DNA of 64,000 nucleotides, taken from positions 3,286,001 to 3,350,000 of the forward strand of contig NZ_CP118574.1 of the NCBI RefSeq assembly GCF_028898845.1, in the 5' to 3' direction. The position numbers were made by a program, and so were the translations under genes. The notes beneath the pieces were generated by a model. That model had not been told where the DNA came from, did no database searches, and saw only the letters and a list, made by a program, of their open reading frames with translations. Origin of the DNA: Streptomyces sp. WZ-12. GTDB taxonomy: Bacteria; Actinomycetota; Actinomycetes; Streptomycetales; Streptomycetaceae. Positions 9,720 through 18,736 of this stretch are shown piece after piece (positions within the stretch are counted from its first letter, which is position 1; each line of letters opens with the position of its first letter).

Positions 9720-10150
9720 TCGCGCGAGTCCTCCCCGCCGGCGGCCGTGCCCGCCCGGCCCCGGAACGCGATCGTCTCGCACGGGTCGAGGGTCATCAGG
9801 CCCCCGCCGGCGAGGAGTTCGGTCAGTTGCGGCAGGAACGCCCGCACCCGTTCCTCGGTGTCCACCACGATCACCGCCACCGGCAACTCCTCGCTGAGCG
9901 AGAGCAGTCGGTGGGTGTGGATCAGCGAGGTGGCCCCGAAACCCTCGATGCCGCGGAAGGCGCTCGCCCCGGCCAGCCCCGCCGCGCGGGCGCGGTGCAC
10001 GATCTCCGCGTAGAGCGGCCGGTGGTGCCAGAGGTCCTGCTCGCCGACGAAGACGGTCAGCCGCAGGCCCGGCTCGCCGGCCGGCACCGGCCCGCCCGGG
10101 GACCCGGCCGGGCCGCGGCCCGCCGTGCCGCCCGTCACGTCGTCGGTCAT
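9716..10150 (-). CDS. DUF190 (PII-like) protein encoded between two crcB genes
   Basis: 144 residues; after a disordered Gly/Pro-rich stretch of about 28 residues comes the DUF190 fold: [17 protein letters not shown], then [12 protein letters not shown] and [14 protein letters not shown]. Structures of this family show a ferredoxin-like trimer resembling PII signal proteins. It overlaps both neighbours by 4 bases, so the three proteins are made together. By position I infer a sensor or gate-keeper for the fluoride channel; no experiment is known to me for Streptomyces. It has no membrane segment. Confidence 0.85.
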   Translation of the reverse strand: MTDDVTGGTAGRGPAGSPGGPVPAGEPGLRLTVFVGEQDLWHHRPLYAEIVHRARAAGLAGASAFRGIEGFGATSLIHTHRLLSLSEELPVAVIVVDTEERVRAFLPQLTELLAGGGLMTLDPCETIAFRGRAGTAAGGEDSRE

Positions 10151-10584
10151 GCCGCCCGCCGCCCCGGTCCGACCAGCGCGCGGGTGGTGGCCGCGGCGAG
10201 CGCCACCGCGGCCAGTGCGGCGAGCAGGGTGCCGGCGAGATAGGCCAGGGCCAGCGGCAACCGGCCGGCACCCACCAGACGTTGGATGTCCACCGCGTAG
10301 GTGGAGAAGGTGGTGAAGCCGCCGAGGACGCCGGTGCCCAGGAACGGGCGGAGCAGCCGGTGGGCGCTCCACACCTCGGTGATCAGCACCATCAGGACGC
10401 CCATCAGCGCGCAGCCGACCACGTTGACCAGCAGCGTGGTCCAGGGGAAGGCGTCCCGCGCGCTCGGCCAGAGCAGCCCCGCGCCGTAGCGGGCCGAGGC
10501 GCCGAGGGCGCCGCCCACGGCCACCGCGCCGATCACCGGCCACTGGCCCTGCCAGGGCAGCGGGCGGCGGGCTGGTTCGTCCAT
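10147..10584 (-). CDS. crcB: CrcB/Fluc fluoride channel subunit, first copy
   Basis: 145 residues with four membrane helices and an extra basic N-terminus of about 15 residues. The channel asparagine is in [12 protein letters not shown] and the Phe-box reads TTFSTY, Phe first and Tyr second. The ATG at 10584 has AAAGG about 10 bases upstream. First gene of the operon, divergent from the GntR regulator at 10761. I looked for a crcB fluoride riboswitch in 10585-10760 on this strand and did not find a convincing one. Confidence 0.92.
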   Translation of the reverse strand: MDEPARRPLPWQGQWPVIGAVAVGGALGASARYGAGLLWPSARDAFPWTTLLVNVVGCALMGVLMVLITEVWSAHRLLRPFLGTGVLGGFTTFSTYAVDIQRLVGAGRLPLALAYLAGTLLAALAAVALAAATTRALVGPGRRAA

Positions 10585-10666
10585 GGTCCGCGGGCCTTTC
10601 TGCTCTGCGCGTGCGACCGGGCGTCGTCGCCCTCAGGTTAAGCCGCGCCGTTTGACACGGCTAAAC

Positions 10667-10681
10667 ATGGGATGTTCCCAT
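10667..10681. promoter_or_regulatory. Palindromic operator candidate of the GntR regulator
   Basis: ATGGGA-TGT-TCCCAT is a perfect 6-bp inverted repeat lying 9 bases downstream of a consensus -35 (TTGACA at 10652-10657) that points toward the GntR gene. A repressor here would block that promoter, suggesting autoregulation. It also lies between the divergent crcB operon and the GntR-MFS operon. Confidence 0.5.
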
Positions 10682-10760
10682 CACTGGTGGAATCGGCGCC
10701 CCGTCGGATGAGTGCCGACGGACGCGGAACCCACGCCCCGCGAACGAGAGGACGGCGCCG

Positions 10761-11540
10761 ATGCCGCTGCGCAGTACCGCCCGCACCAGCCTCGTCGAGC
10801 TGGTCATCGAGCAGATGGAGCGGCTGATCGCCGACGGCGAGTGGCCGGTCGGCGCGAAGATCCCCGCCGAGCCGGTGCTGGTCGAGCAGTTGGACGTCGG
10901 CCGGAACACCGTCCGCGAGGCGGTCCGCGCCCTGGTGCACACCGGAATGCTGGAGCCGCGGCAGGGCGACGGGACCTACGTCCGGGCCCGCAGCGGCTTC
11001 GGCGCGGCGGTCCAGCGCCGGCTGCGCCGGGCCGCCAACTTGGAGGCGTACGAGGTCCGTTCGTGCCTGGAGCGCGATGCCGCCCGTTATGCGGCCGAGC
11101 GCCGCACGGACGAGGACCTGACCGCGCTGCGGGAGGCGCTGGCGGTGCGCGGCCGGGCCTGGGACACCGGCGACGCGGCCCGGTTCGTGGAGGCGGACAT
11201 GCGCTTCCACCGGGCGGTCGCGGCCGCCGCGCACAACGGCCTGCTGGCCGAGTTGTACGAGCAGTTCAGCGACGCGCTGCGGGAGGCGCTGGCGGCCGTG
11301 GTCGACACGCCGCTGCTGCCCGACGCGGTCCGGCACCAGTTCGACGCGCACGCCGCGATCGTCGACGCCATCGAGGCGCGGGACCCGGACGCCGCCGAGC
11401 GGGCGGCGCTGACGCACCTCGCGGAGGCGGCGCAGGTGCTGCGCGAGGCGCCCGCCGAACCGGCCCAGAAGACCAAGACCGCCGGTGCCACCAACGGGAC
11501 GGCCCGGAACGACGGGACACAGGAGGAAGCCCAGTCATGA
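10761..11540 (+). CDS. FadR-subfamily GntR transcriptional regulator
   Basis: 259 residues: winged helix (about 10-75, KIPAEPVLVEQLDVGRNTVR then GMLEPRQGDGTYV) and an all-helical FCD ligand domain (about 100-230) with the metal-binding pattern around DMRFHRAV and HLAEAA. RBS GAGAGGACG. The stop overlaps the ATG of the MFS gene, so the regulator very probably controls that transporter and itself. The last 30 residues are low-complexity and may be a linker without function. Ligand unknown; FCD regulators usually sense small carboxylic acids. Confidence 0.9.
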   Translation: MPLRSTARTSLVELVIEQMERLIADGEWPVGAKIPAEPVLVEQLDVGRNTVREAVRALVHTGMLEPRQGDGTYVRARSGFGAAVQRRLRRAANLEAYEVRSCLERDAARYAAERRTDEDLTALREALAVRGRAWDTGDAARFVEADMRFHRAVAAAAHNGLLAELYEQFSDALREALAAVVDTPLLPDAVRHQFDAHAAIVDAIEARDPDAAERAALTHLAEAAQVLREAPAEPAQKTKTAGATNGTARNDGTQEEAQS

Positions 11541-12808
11541 CCCAAGGACCGCCGACGGAGATATCCGAGGCGCGGCCGGCCGCCGGGCCGACGACCGCGC
11601 CCGGAGGGGGCCCCGCGCCCACCGGCACCACCGGCCGCCGCGCCCTCTATCTCGGCCTCGGCGTCGTCCTGTTGGCGCTGAACCTGCGCCCGGCGCTGGT
11701 CGCGGTCTCCCCGTTGGTCGGCACCATCCGCACCGAGAGCGGGATGTCGGCGGCCGCCACCAGCCTGCTGACCGCGCTGCCGCTGCTCTGCTTCGGACTG
11801 CTGGCACCGGTCGCGCCGCGGCTGGGCCGACGCTTCGGGATGGAGCGGTCGCTGCTGGCCACCATGGCGCTGATCTGCCTGGGCACCGGGCTGCGGCTGC
11901 TGGACTCGGTGGTGGCGCTGTTCGCCGGGACGGTGGTGATCGGCGCCGGCATCGCCGTCGCCAACGTCCTGCTGCCCGGCCTGATCAAGCGGGACTTCCC
12001 GGCCAGGGCCGGCCTGATGACCGGGCTGTACTCGATGTCGCTGTTCGGCGGCGCGGCGCTGGCGGCCGGCATCACCGTCCCCGTGCAGCAGGCCGCGGGG
12101 CTCAGTTGGCAGGCCACGCTGGCCTGTTGGGGCGCGCTGGCGCTGCTCGCGCTGGTGGTCTGGCTGCCGCAGATCCGCACCCGCACCGACGTCTCCGAGG
12201 CCGCCGCCCGGCAGGCCGCCCACCCGGTGCGCGGGCTGTGGCGCTCCCCGCTGGCCTGGCAGGTCACCGGCTTCATGGGGCTGCAGTCGCTGAGCTACTA
12301 CGCGGCCGCCGCCTGGCTGCCGACGGTCTTCGAGGACGCCGGGATGAGCGCGGGCGACGCCGGCTGGATGCTGTCGTTCTCCTCGCTGTTGGGGATCGCC
12401 GGCTCGTTTCTGGCGCCGGTGATCGTCGGCCGCCGGCTGAGGGCCGGCACCCTGGCGGCGCTGGGCGCGGTGCTGTGCGCGGCGGGCTTCGTCGGGGTCT
12501 GGGCGGCGCCGGTCGGCGGCGCGTACCTGTGGATGACGCTGCTCGGCCTCGGCCAGGGCGCGGCGATCAGCCTGGCGCTGCTGTTCATCGTCCAGCGCGC
12601 CCCGGACACCCGGCACGCCGCCCAACTCTCCAGCATGGCCCAGTGCTTCGGCTACATCCTCGCCGCCACCGGCCCGGCGGTGCTGGGCGCGGTGCACGAC
12701 GCCTCGGGCTCCTGGACGGTGCCGCTGGCGGTGCTGCTGGTGCTGCTGGTCCCGCAGGTGGCGATGGGACTCGGCGCCGCCCGGCCGCAGCACGTCGCGG
12801 GGCGATGA
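11537..12808 (+). CDS. MFS transporter, CynX/NimT family
   Basis: 423 residues, 12 predicted membrane helices after a cytoplasmic Pro/Gly-rich tail of about 35 residues. Family markers are LNLRPALVAVSPLVG in helix 1, LCFGLLAPVAPRLGRRFG in the first loop, and NVLLPGLIKRDFP. CynX/NimT proteins export or take up cyanate, 2-nitroimidazoles and similar small compounds. AGGAGG lies 11 bases before the ATG, within the GntR coding region. The pairing with a FadR-type repressor fits ligand-induced efflux. Substrate not determined. Confidence 0.88.
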   Translation: MTQGPPTEISEARPAAGPTTAPGGGPAPTGTTGRRALYLGLGVVLLALNLRPALVAVSPLVGTIRTESGMSAAATSLLTALPLLCFGLLAPVAPRLGRRFGMERSLLATMALICLGTGLRLLDSVVALFAGTVVIGAGIAVANVLLPGLIKRDFPARAGLMTGLYSMSLFGGAALAAGITVPVQQAAGLSWQATLACWGALALLALVVWLPQIRTRTDVSEAAARQAAHPVRGLWRSPLAWQVTGFMGLQSLSYYAAAAWLPTVFEDAGMSAGDAGWMLSFSSLLGIAGSFLAPVIVGRRLRAGTLAALGAVLCAAGFVGVWAAPVGGAYLWMTLLGLGQGAAISLALLFIVQRAPDTRHAAQLSSMAQCFGYILAATGPAVLGAVHDASGSWTVPLAVLLVLLVPQVAMGLGAARPQHVAGR

Positions 12809-12814
12809 ACGGAA

Positions 12815-12837
12815 GGGGCGGCCGAACGGCCGTCCCC
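12815..12837. terminator. Stem-loop terminator, MFS / corA
   Basis: GGGGCGGCCG (12815-12824) pairs with CGGCCGTCCCC (12827-12837) with one bulge and a very tight loop, directly after the MFS stop and before the converging corA gene. Confidence 0.5.
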
Positions 12838-12878
12838 GACGGGCCCGTTGGGCCCCGCGCAGATCCCCCGGAGGCGCC

Positions 12879-13964
12879 CTACAACCAGCCGTTCCGCTTG
12901 AAGCCGCGGTGCATCAGCCAGCAGACCCCCACCATCACGGCCATCACCAGCGGATAGCCGAAGGTCCAGTTCTTCTCCGGCATGTACGCGAAGTTCATGC
13001 CGTAGACGCCGGTGACCATGGTGGGGACGGCCAGGATCGCCGCCCAGGCGGACATCCGGCGCATCGCCTCGTTCTGGGCGTTGGCGACCTGGGCGAGGTG
13101 CGCCTGGAGTATCGAGTTGAGCAGTTCGTCGAAGCCGGTGATCTGCTCCCGGACCCGGTCGAGGTGGTCCGCGACGTCCCGGAAGTAGGTCTTGATCCGG
13201 GGGTCGATGTGCTGCGGCGAGCGGGTGGCGAGCTCCTGGAGGGGGCGGTCCAACGGGGTCACCGCCCGCTTGAAGTCCAGTAGCTCGCGCTTGAGTTGGT
13301 AGATCCGGCCGGCGCCGCGGCTGCCCCGGACCGAGAAGACCTCGCTCTCGACGTCGTCGATGTCGTCCTGGACGGCGGCGGCGACGTCGAGGTAGTCGTC
13401 CACGACGAGGTCGGCGATGGCGTGCAACACGGCCGACGGGCCGAGCGCGAGCTGCCCGGGCTCGCGCTCCAGTTGCTCGCGCAGCGGGCCCAACGAGCCG
13501 TGGCCGCCGTGCCGCACGGTGATCACGAAGTCGGCGCCGGTGAAGACCATGATCTCGCCGGTGTCGACGACCTCGCTGGTGTCGGTGAGTTGGTCGTGTT
13601 CCACATAGCGCACGGTCTTGAAGACCGTGAACAGCGAGTCGTCGTAGTGCTCCAGCTTGGGGCGCTGATGGGCGTGGACCGCGTCCTCGACGGCGAGCGG
13701 GTGCAGCCCGAACAGCTCGACGATGCCGGCGAACTCCACCTCGGACGGCTCGTGCAGCCCGATCCAGACGAAGCCGTCACCGGTCCGCCGGACCTGCCGG
13801 ATCGCCTCGTCGGCCGGTCGGTGACCGTCCTGGCGCACCCCGCCGACGTAGACCGCGCAGTTCACCACGGCGGTGCCCAGCGGCGAGCGCGCGGGGTGGC
13901 TGAGGTCCACCGCGCCGCGACGCGGCTGCGGCAGCCGGACGGCCTTGCGGAGGTTGCTGATCAT
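12879..13964 (-). CDS. corA: CorA-family magnesium/cobalt transporter
   Basis: Pentameric cation channel for Mg2+ (and Co2+). 361 residues: large cytoplasmic funnel, long stalk helix, and two C-terminal membrane helices. The signature YGMNF closing the first helix is present near residue 320, followed by the acidic MPEKNW loop. The ATG at 13964 begins MISNLRKAV; the Shine-Dalgarno is poor. No partner gene. CorA-like channels with this spacing may also carry zinc. Confidence 0.92.
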   Translation of the reverse strand: MISNLRKAVRLPQPRRGAVDLSHPARSPLGTAVVNCAVYVGGVRQDGHRPADEAIRQVRRTGDGFVWIGLHEPSEVEFAGIVELFGLHPLAVEDAVHAHQRPKLEHYDDSLFTVFKTVRYVEHDQLTDTSEVVDTGEIMVFTGADFVITVRHGGHGSLGPLREQLEREPGQLALGPSAVLHAIADLVVDDYLDVAAAVQDDIDDVESEVFSVRGSRGAGRIYQLKRELLDFKRAVTPLDRPLQELATRSPQHIDPRIKTYFRDVADHLDRVREQITGFDELLNSILQAHLAQVANAQNEAMRRMSAWAAILAVPTMVTGVYGMNFAYMPEKNWTFGYPLVMAVMVGVCWLMHRGFKRNGWL

Positions 13965-14159
13965 CGACACCGGGTCAGTATCGCCCGTGGGCGCGCGCCG
14001 ACGGTATGTCGGCCGCCTGATTTTGCGCACTCCGCACCGGCCCGTGGTGGACTCCGTGCCCCGCGTTTGCCCCGCGTGCGCCCCGCGCGCCGGCGGGCCC
14101 CGGTGCGCGGTCTGCCGCCACCGCGCACCGTCCCGAAAAGCCCTGAACCCCTGGCGCCC

Positions 14160-14178
14160 TAGGACAGTATCCGTCCTA
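14160..14178. promoter_or_regulatory. Inverted repeat before the WYL regulator
   Basis: TAGGAC (14160-14165) and GTCCTA (14173-14178) are perfect complements seven bases apart, 24 bases before the WYL gene start. The position fits an autoregulatory operator overlapping the promoter/5' leader. Confidence 0.45.
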
Positions 14179-14201
14179 CTTCCTCCCTCATCATCGTTCC
14201 C

Positions 14202-15215
14202 ATGAGTGAGACGTCGGCACGCCTGCTGAATCTGCTGTCCCTGCTCCAGACGCCCCGGGAGTGGCCCGGCCGGGAGTTGGCCGAGCGGCTGCGGGTCACC
14301 ACCCGCACCATCCGCCGCGACATCGAGCGGCTGCGCGAGCTGGGGTATCCGGTGCACGCCACGCTGGGCGCCGACGGCGGCTACCGGCTGGCCGCCGGCA
14401 CCGCCATGCCGCCGCTGCTGCTGGACGACGAGGAGGCGGTGGCCATCGCGGTGGGCCTGCGCTCGACCGCCGGGCACACCCTCGTCGGCATCGAGGAGGC
14501 GTCGGTGCGGGCGCTGGCCAAACTGGAGCAGGTGCTCCCGGCCCGGCTGCGGCGCCGGGTCAGTACCCTGGGCACCGCCACCGTCCCGATGCCCGGCGGC
14601 GACGGCCCGACCGTCGACCCGGAGCACCTGACGGTGCTGGCCGCGGCGATCGCCAACCACGAGCGGGTGCGCTTCCGTTACCGGGTGCACGCGGGCGAGC
14701 CGAGCCGGCGCCTGGTGGAGCCGCACCGCCTGGTCGCGGCAGGCCGCCGCTGGTACCTGGTCGGGTACGACAACGACCGCGACGACTGGCGGATCTTCCG
14801 GGTGGACCGGCTGGCCGAGCCGTTCGCCACCGGGGTGCGGACCCCGCCGCGCGAGCTGCCGGCGGCCGACGCCGGGACGTACGTCCGGGAGCGGATGCGC
14901 GGGCTCACGGCCGGGTACCGGGCGGTGGCGACGGTGCGGGGGCCGGCGGCGGAGGTGGCCGCGCGGCTCGGCGGGCCGGCGGTGGGCGAGGTCACCCCGC
15001 TCGACGCGGGCAGCTGCCGCTGGCGCAGCACGCCGGATTCGCTGGAGTGGCTGGCGATGCGACTGATGCTGCTGGGCTTCGAGTTCACGGTCCATGAGCC
15101 AGCCGAGCTGACCGCCTACGTGCGGGACCTGGGCGGCCGGGCGGTGCGGGCGGCAGGGGCCGGGGCGACGGACGACGCGGCGGGGCCGAGCGGCGGGAAT
15201 ACCCCAGGGGGGTAA
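14202..15215 (+). CDS. HTH_11/WYL-domain transcriptional regulator
   Basis: 337 residues. The N-terminal helix-turn-helix ([38 protein letters not shown]) is of the DeoR/YafY type; the WYL domain (about 145-215) shows the ligand-binding [10 protein letters not shown] and [10 protein letters not shown] motif, and the C-terminal WCX region follows. Divergent from corA, upstream of copA. An inverted repeat at 14160-14178 may be its own operator. The last 25 residues are a Gly/Ala tail whose final codons coincide with a copper-type operator. Ligand and targets unknown. Confidence 0.88.
   Translation: MSETSARLLNLLSLLQTPREWPGRELAERLRVTTRTIRRDIERLRELGYPVHATLGADGGYRLAAGTAMPPLLLDDEEAVAIAVGLRSTAGHTLVGIEEASVRALAKLEQVLPARLRRRVSTLGTATVPMPGGDGPTVDPEHLTVLAAAIANHERVRFRYRVHAGEPSRRLVEPHRLVAAGRRWYLVGYDNDRDDWRIFRVDRLAEPFATGVRTPPRELPAADAGTYVRERMRGLTAGYRAVATVRGPAAEVAARLGGPAVGEVTPLDAGSCRWRSTPDSLEWLAMRLMLLGFEFTVHEPAELTAYVRDLGGRAVRAAGAGATDDAAGPSGGNTPGG
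15199..15215 (+). promoter_or_regulatory. CsoR-like copper operator before copA
   Basis: ATACCCC-A-GGGGGGTAA: a C-run and G-run bounded by TA/TA, the signature of operators bound by the copper sensor CsoR. It lies 87 bases before copA and within the final five codons and stop of the WYL gene. The family consensus is from M. tuberculosis and S. lividans work; csoR itself is not in this window. Confidence 0.7.
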
Positions 15216-15301
15216 GGTGTTGGTCGGGATCGACGGAGGGCGGTCGCCACGCCGGCCGCCACCGGTGTCCCACGGCCCCGCGAACAGGAGGAACAGCCGT
15301 C

Positions 15302-17575
15302 ATGACCACCGCGATCGACGGGCCCGTCGTCGAGCTGGAGATCGGCGGGATGACCTGCGCCTCGTGCGCGGCCCGCGTCGAGAAGAAGCTCAACCGCATG
15401 GACGGGGTCACCGCCACCGTCAACTACGCCACCGAGAAGGCGCAGGTGACGCTCGCGGAGGGCAGCGGCGTGGCCACCGCCGACCTGATCGCCACCGTGG
15501 AGCGGACCGGCTACACCGCCACCGTCCCCGAGCCGCCCGCCCCGGAGCCGTCCGCCGAGGACGCCGGCGACGGCCCGGCCCCGGCGGACGACGGCCCGCT
15601 CGCCGCCCTCCGGCAGCGCCTCGCGGTCTCCCTGGCGCTCGCCGTCCCGGTGGTCCTGATGGCGATGGTCCCCGCGCTGCAGTTCGCCAACTGGCAGTGG
15701 CTCTCGCTGACTTTGACCGCCCCCGTGGTGGTGTACGGGGCGTGGCCCTTCCACCGCGCCGCCTGGACCAACCTCCGGCACGGCGCGGCCACCATGGACA
15801 CCCTGATCTCCCTGGGCACCCTCGCCGCCTTCGGCTGGTCGCTGTGGGCGCTGTTCTTCGGGACGGCGGGCACGCCCGGGATGACCCACCCCTTCGCGCT
15901 GACGCTGTCCCGTACGGACGGCGGCGACGCCCTCTACCTGGAGACCGCGGCCGGCGTCACCACCTTCATCCTGGCCGGCCGTTACTTCGAGGCCCGCGCC
16001 AAGCGCCGGGCCGGCGCCGCGCTGCGCGCCCTGATGGAGCTGGGCGCGAAGGACGTCGCCGTCCTCCGGGCCGGCCGCGAGGTGCGCGTCCCGGTGGGTC
16101 AACTGGCCGTCGGCGACCGCTTCGTGGTCCGTCCCGGGGAGAAGATCGCCACCGACGGGCGGGTGGTGGAGGGCTCCTCCGCCGTGGACGCCGCGCTGCT
16201 GACCGGGGAGTCGGCGCCCGTGGAGGTGGCCCCCGGCGACACCGTCACCGGCGCCACCGTCAACGCCGGCGGCCGGCTGGTCGTCGAGGCCACCCGGATC
16301 GGCGCGGACACCCAACTCGCTCGTATGGCCAAGCTGGTGACGGACGCGCAGAACGGCAAGGCGGCGGCCCAGCGGCTCGCCGACAAGATCTCCGCGGTCT
16401 TCGTCCCGGTCGTCATCGCGCTCGCCCTGGGCACCCTCGCCGGCTGGCTCGCCACCGGGCACGGCGCGGTGGCCGCCTTCACCGCGGCGGTCGCGGTGCT
16501 GATCATCGCCTGCCCGTGCGCGCTGGGCCTGGCGACCCCGACGGCGCTGATGGTCGGCACCGGCCGCGGCGCCCAGCTCGGCATCCTCCTCAAGGGCCCG
16601 GAAGTCCTGGAGACCACCCGCACCGTCGACACCGTCCTCCTGGACAAGACCGGCACCGTCACCACCGGCGCGATGGCCCTGACCGACGTGCACCTGGCCG
16701 ACGGCGTGACCCGCGCGCAGGCGCTGCGGCTGGCCGGCGCGCTGGAGCACTCCTCCGAGCACCCCATCGCCCGGGCCGTCGCCGGCGCCGCCCAGGAGGC
16801 CGAGCCCTCCGGCGCCCTCCCGGTGCCCGAGGACTTCGCCGGCGTCCCCGGCCTCGGGGTCCGCGGCACCGTCGAGGGGCACGCCGTCCTCGTCGGCCGG
16901 GAGCGGCTGCTGGCCGACCGCGGTCAGCCGCTGCCGCCCGCGCTGGCCGCCGCCAAGGACGCGGCCGAGCGGGCCGGGCGCACCGCGATCGCGGTCGGCT
17001 GGGACGGCGCCGCCCGCGCCGTGCTGGTGGTCTCCGACGCGGTCCGGCCCACCAGCGCCGAGGCGGTCCGCCGACTGCGCGCCCTGGGGCTGACCCCGGT
17101 CCTGCTCACCGGCGACCATCGCGCGCTCGCCGAGTCGGTCGCCGCGGAGGTCGGCATCGACGAGGTGATCGCCGAGGTGCTGCCCGAGGACAAGGTCGCC
17201 GTCGTCGAGCGCCTCCAGGCCGAGGGCCGCTCGGTCGCCATGGTCGGCGACGGCGTCAACGACGCGGCCGCGCTGGCCACCGCCGACCTCGGCCTGGCGA
17301 TGGGCACCGGCACCGACGCCGCCATCGAGGCCGGCGACCTCACCCTGGTCCGCGGCGACCTGCGCACCGCAGCGGACGCCATCCGGCTGGCCCGAGCCAC
17401 CCTCGGCACCATCCGCACCAACCTCTTCTGGGCGTTCGGCTACAACGTCGCCGCGCTGCCGCTGGCCGCCGCCGGCCTGCTCAACCCGATGATCGCCGGC
17501 GCCGCGATGGCCTGCTCCTCGGTCTTCGTCGTCGGCAACAGCCTCCGCCTGCGGCGCTTTCGCGCGCTGCGCTGA
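15302..17575 (+). CDS. copA: Copper-exporting P1B-type ATPase
   Basis: Pumps Cu(I) out of the cytoplasm. Order of parts in 757 residues: heavy-metal-binding domain with GMTCASC (C19 and C22), a Pro/Ala/Asp linker, membrane helices, actuator loop with LTGESAPV, the intramembrane copper motif CPC in [13 protein letters not shown], phosphorylation site DKTGT, the SEHPIA nucleotide-binding motif, and the hinge [10 protein letters not shown]. Starts at ATG 15302 after AGGAGGAAC. A CsoR-like operator at 15199-15215 indicates copper induction. No copZ or csoR gene is adjacent, so they must be elsewhere. Confidence 0.96.
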   Translation: MTTAIDGPVVELEIGGMTCASCAARVEKKLNRMDGVTATVNYATEKAQVTLAEGSGVATADLIATVERTGYTATVPEPPAPEPSAEDAGDGPAPADDGPLAALRQRLAVSLALAVPVVLMAMVPALQFANWQWLSLTLTAPVVVYGAWPFHRAAWTNLRHGAATMDTLISLGTLAAFGWSLWALFFGTAGTPGMTHPFALTLSRTDGGDALYLETAAGVTTFILAGRYFEARAKRRAGAALRALMELGAKDVAVLRAGREVRVPVGQLAVGDRFVVRPGEKIATDGRVVEGSSAVDAALLTGESAPVEVAPGDTVTGATVNAGGRLVVEATRIGADTQLARMAKLVTDAQNGKAAAQRLADKISAVFVPVVIALALGTLAGWLATGHGAVAAFTAAVAVLIIACPCALGLATPTALMVGTGRGAQLGILLKGPEVLETTRTVDTVLLDKTGTVTTGAMALTDVHLADGVTRAQALRLAGALEHSSEHPIARAVAGAAQEAEPSGALPVPEDFAGVPGLGVRGTVEGHAVLVGRERLLADRGQPLPPALAAAKDAAERAGRTAIAVGWDGAARAVLVVSDAVRPTSAEAVRRLRALGLTPVLLTGDHRALAESVAAEVGIDEVIAEVLPEDKVAVVERLQAEGRSVAMVGDGVNDAAALATADLGLAMGTGTDAAIEAGDLTLVRGDLRTAADAIRLARATLGTIRTNLFWAFGYNVAALPLAAAGLLNPMIAGAAMACSSVFVVGNSLRLRRFRALR

Positions 17576-17746
17576 CGCCCGCCCCGTCGCCCGCCGGCCC
17601 CGGTCGCGCCCCGCGTCCAGGGGCCGGCGGGCGTCGGAAGCCTCCAGTTCTCGCCGCCGAACGTTGGCGGTTCGCACAGCCGTCCCCCGTCGCCGACCGG
17701 CGAGACTGTCCGGGTACCACCCGCTCCACGTACCCCAGGGGACCTC

Positions 17747-18685
17747 ATGACCGGGTCGCGCATCTTGGCCCTCGGCCATTACCAGCCCTCTCGCGTGCTC
17801 ACCAACGACGACCTCGCCGGCATGGTCGACACCGACGACGCCTGGATCCGCAGCCGCGTCGGCATCCGCACCCGGCACATCGCGGCACCGGACGAGACCG
17901 TGGACGCGATGGCCGCCGCGGCCGCCGCGAAGGCACTGGCCACCGCGGGCCTCGCCGCCGCGGACATCGACCTGGTCCTGGTCGCCACCTGCACCGCCGT
18001 GGACCGCAGCCCCAACACCGCGGCCCGGGTCGCGGCCCGCCTGTGCCTGGCCTCCCCCGCCACGATGGACCTCAACGTGGTCTGCGCCGGCTTCACCCAC
18101 GCCCTGGCCACCGCCGACCACGCCATCCGGGCCGGTTCGGCGACCCGCGCCCTGGTCATCGGCGCGGAGAAGTTCACCGACGTCGTCGACTGGACCGACC
18201 GCTCCACCTGCGTCCTGGTCGGGGACGGCGCCGCCGCCGCGGTGGTCACCGCCGCCGACGAACCCGGCATCAGCCCGGTGGTGTGGGGCTCGGTCCCGCA
18301 GATGGGCAACGCGGTCCGCATCGAGGGCGCCCCGCCCCGCTTCGCCCAGGAGGGCCAGACCGTCTACCGCTGGGCCACCACCCAACTCCCCGCCATCGCC
18401 CGCCAGGTGTGCGACCGGGCCGGCATCCGCCCCGAGGACCTCGCCGGCGTCGTCCTCCACCAGGCCAACCTGCGGATCATCGAGCCGGTCGCGGAGCGGA
18501 TCGGCGCGGTCAACGCGGTCGTCGCCCGGGACGTCGTCGACTCCGGCAACACCTCCGCCGCCTCGGTCCCGCTCGCCCTGTCCAAGCTGGTGGAACGGCG
18601 CGAGATCCCCTCCGGTGCCCCCGTCCTGCTGTTCGCCTTCGGCGGCAACCTCTCCTACGCGGGCCAGGTCGTCGCCAGCCCCTGA
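17747..18685 (+). CDS. Stand-alone beta-ketoacyl-ACP synthase III
   Basis: 312-residue thiolase-fold enzyme of the FabH family, condensing an acyl-CoA starter with malonyl-ACP. The catalytic triad is visible: Cys in NVVCAGF (about 112), His in VVLHQANLRI (about 240), Asn in DSGNTSAASV (about 270). It is not in a fabD-fabH-acpP-fabF cluster and has no acyl carrier protein nearby, so it is a paralogue rather than the housekeeping FabH; it may prime a secondary-metabolite or unusual fatty acid. The ATG follows AGGGGACCTC. The shift in neighbours (copA before, small zinc protein after) gives no hint. Confidence 0.87.
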   Translation: MTGSRILALGHYQPSRVLTNDDLAGMVDTDDAWIRSRVGIRTRHIAAPDETVDAMAAAAAAKALATAGLAAADIDLVLVATCTAVDRSPNTAARVAARLCLASPATMDLNVVCAGFTHALATADHAIRAGSATRALVIGAEKFTDVVDWTDRSTCVLVGDGAAAAVVTAADEPGISPVVWGSVPQMGNAVRIEGAPPRFAQEGQTVYRWATTQLPAIARQVCDRAGIRPEDLAGVVLHQANLRIIEPVAERIGAVNAVVARDVVDSGNTSAASVPLALSKLVERREIPSGAPVLLFAFGGNLSYAGQVVASP

Positions 18686-18718
18686 CGCCGCCCGGTCACC
18701 GGGTGGCCGGACGGCGTC
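18684..18718 (+). terminator. Stem-loop terminator after KAS III
   Basis: GACGCCG (18684-18690) pairs with CGGCGTC (18712-18718) and encloses CCCGGTCACCGGG. The left arm begins inside the stop codon, so the hairpin forms right at the gene end. Confidence 0.6.
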
Positions 18719-18736
18719 CGCCTCGCCCGGTGCGGC

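Noticed and set aside
10585..10760. Fluoride riboswitch before crcB
   Set aside because: GTGATGGGA on the minus strand recalls the aptamer start, but the pseudoknot and the second stem are not there.
17731..17742. TACCCCAGGGGA before the KAS III gene, similar to the copper operator
   Set aside because: It is short, lacks the terminal GTA, and serves as the ribosome-binding stretch of the gene.
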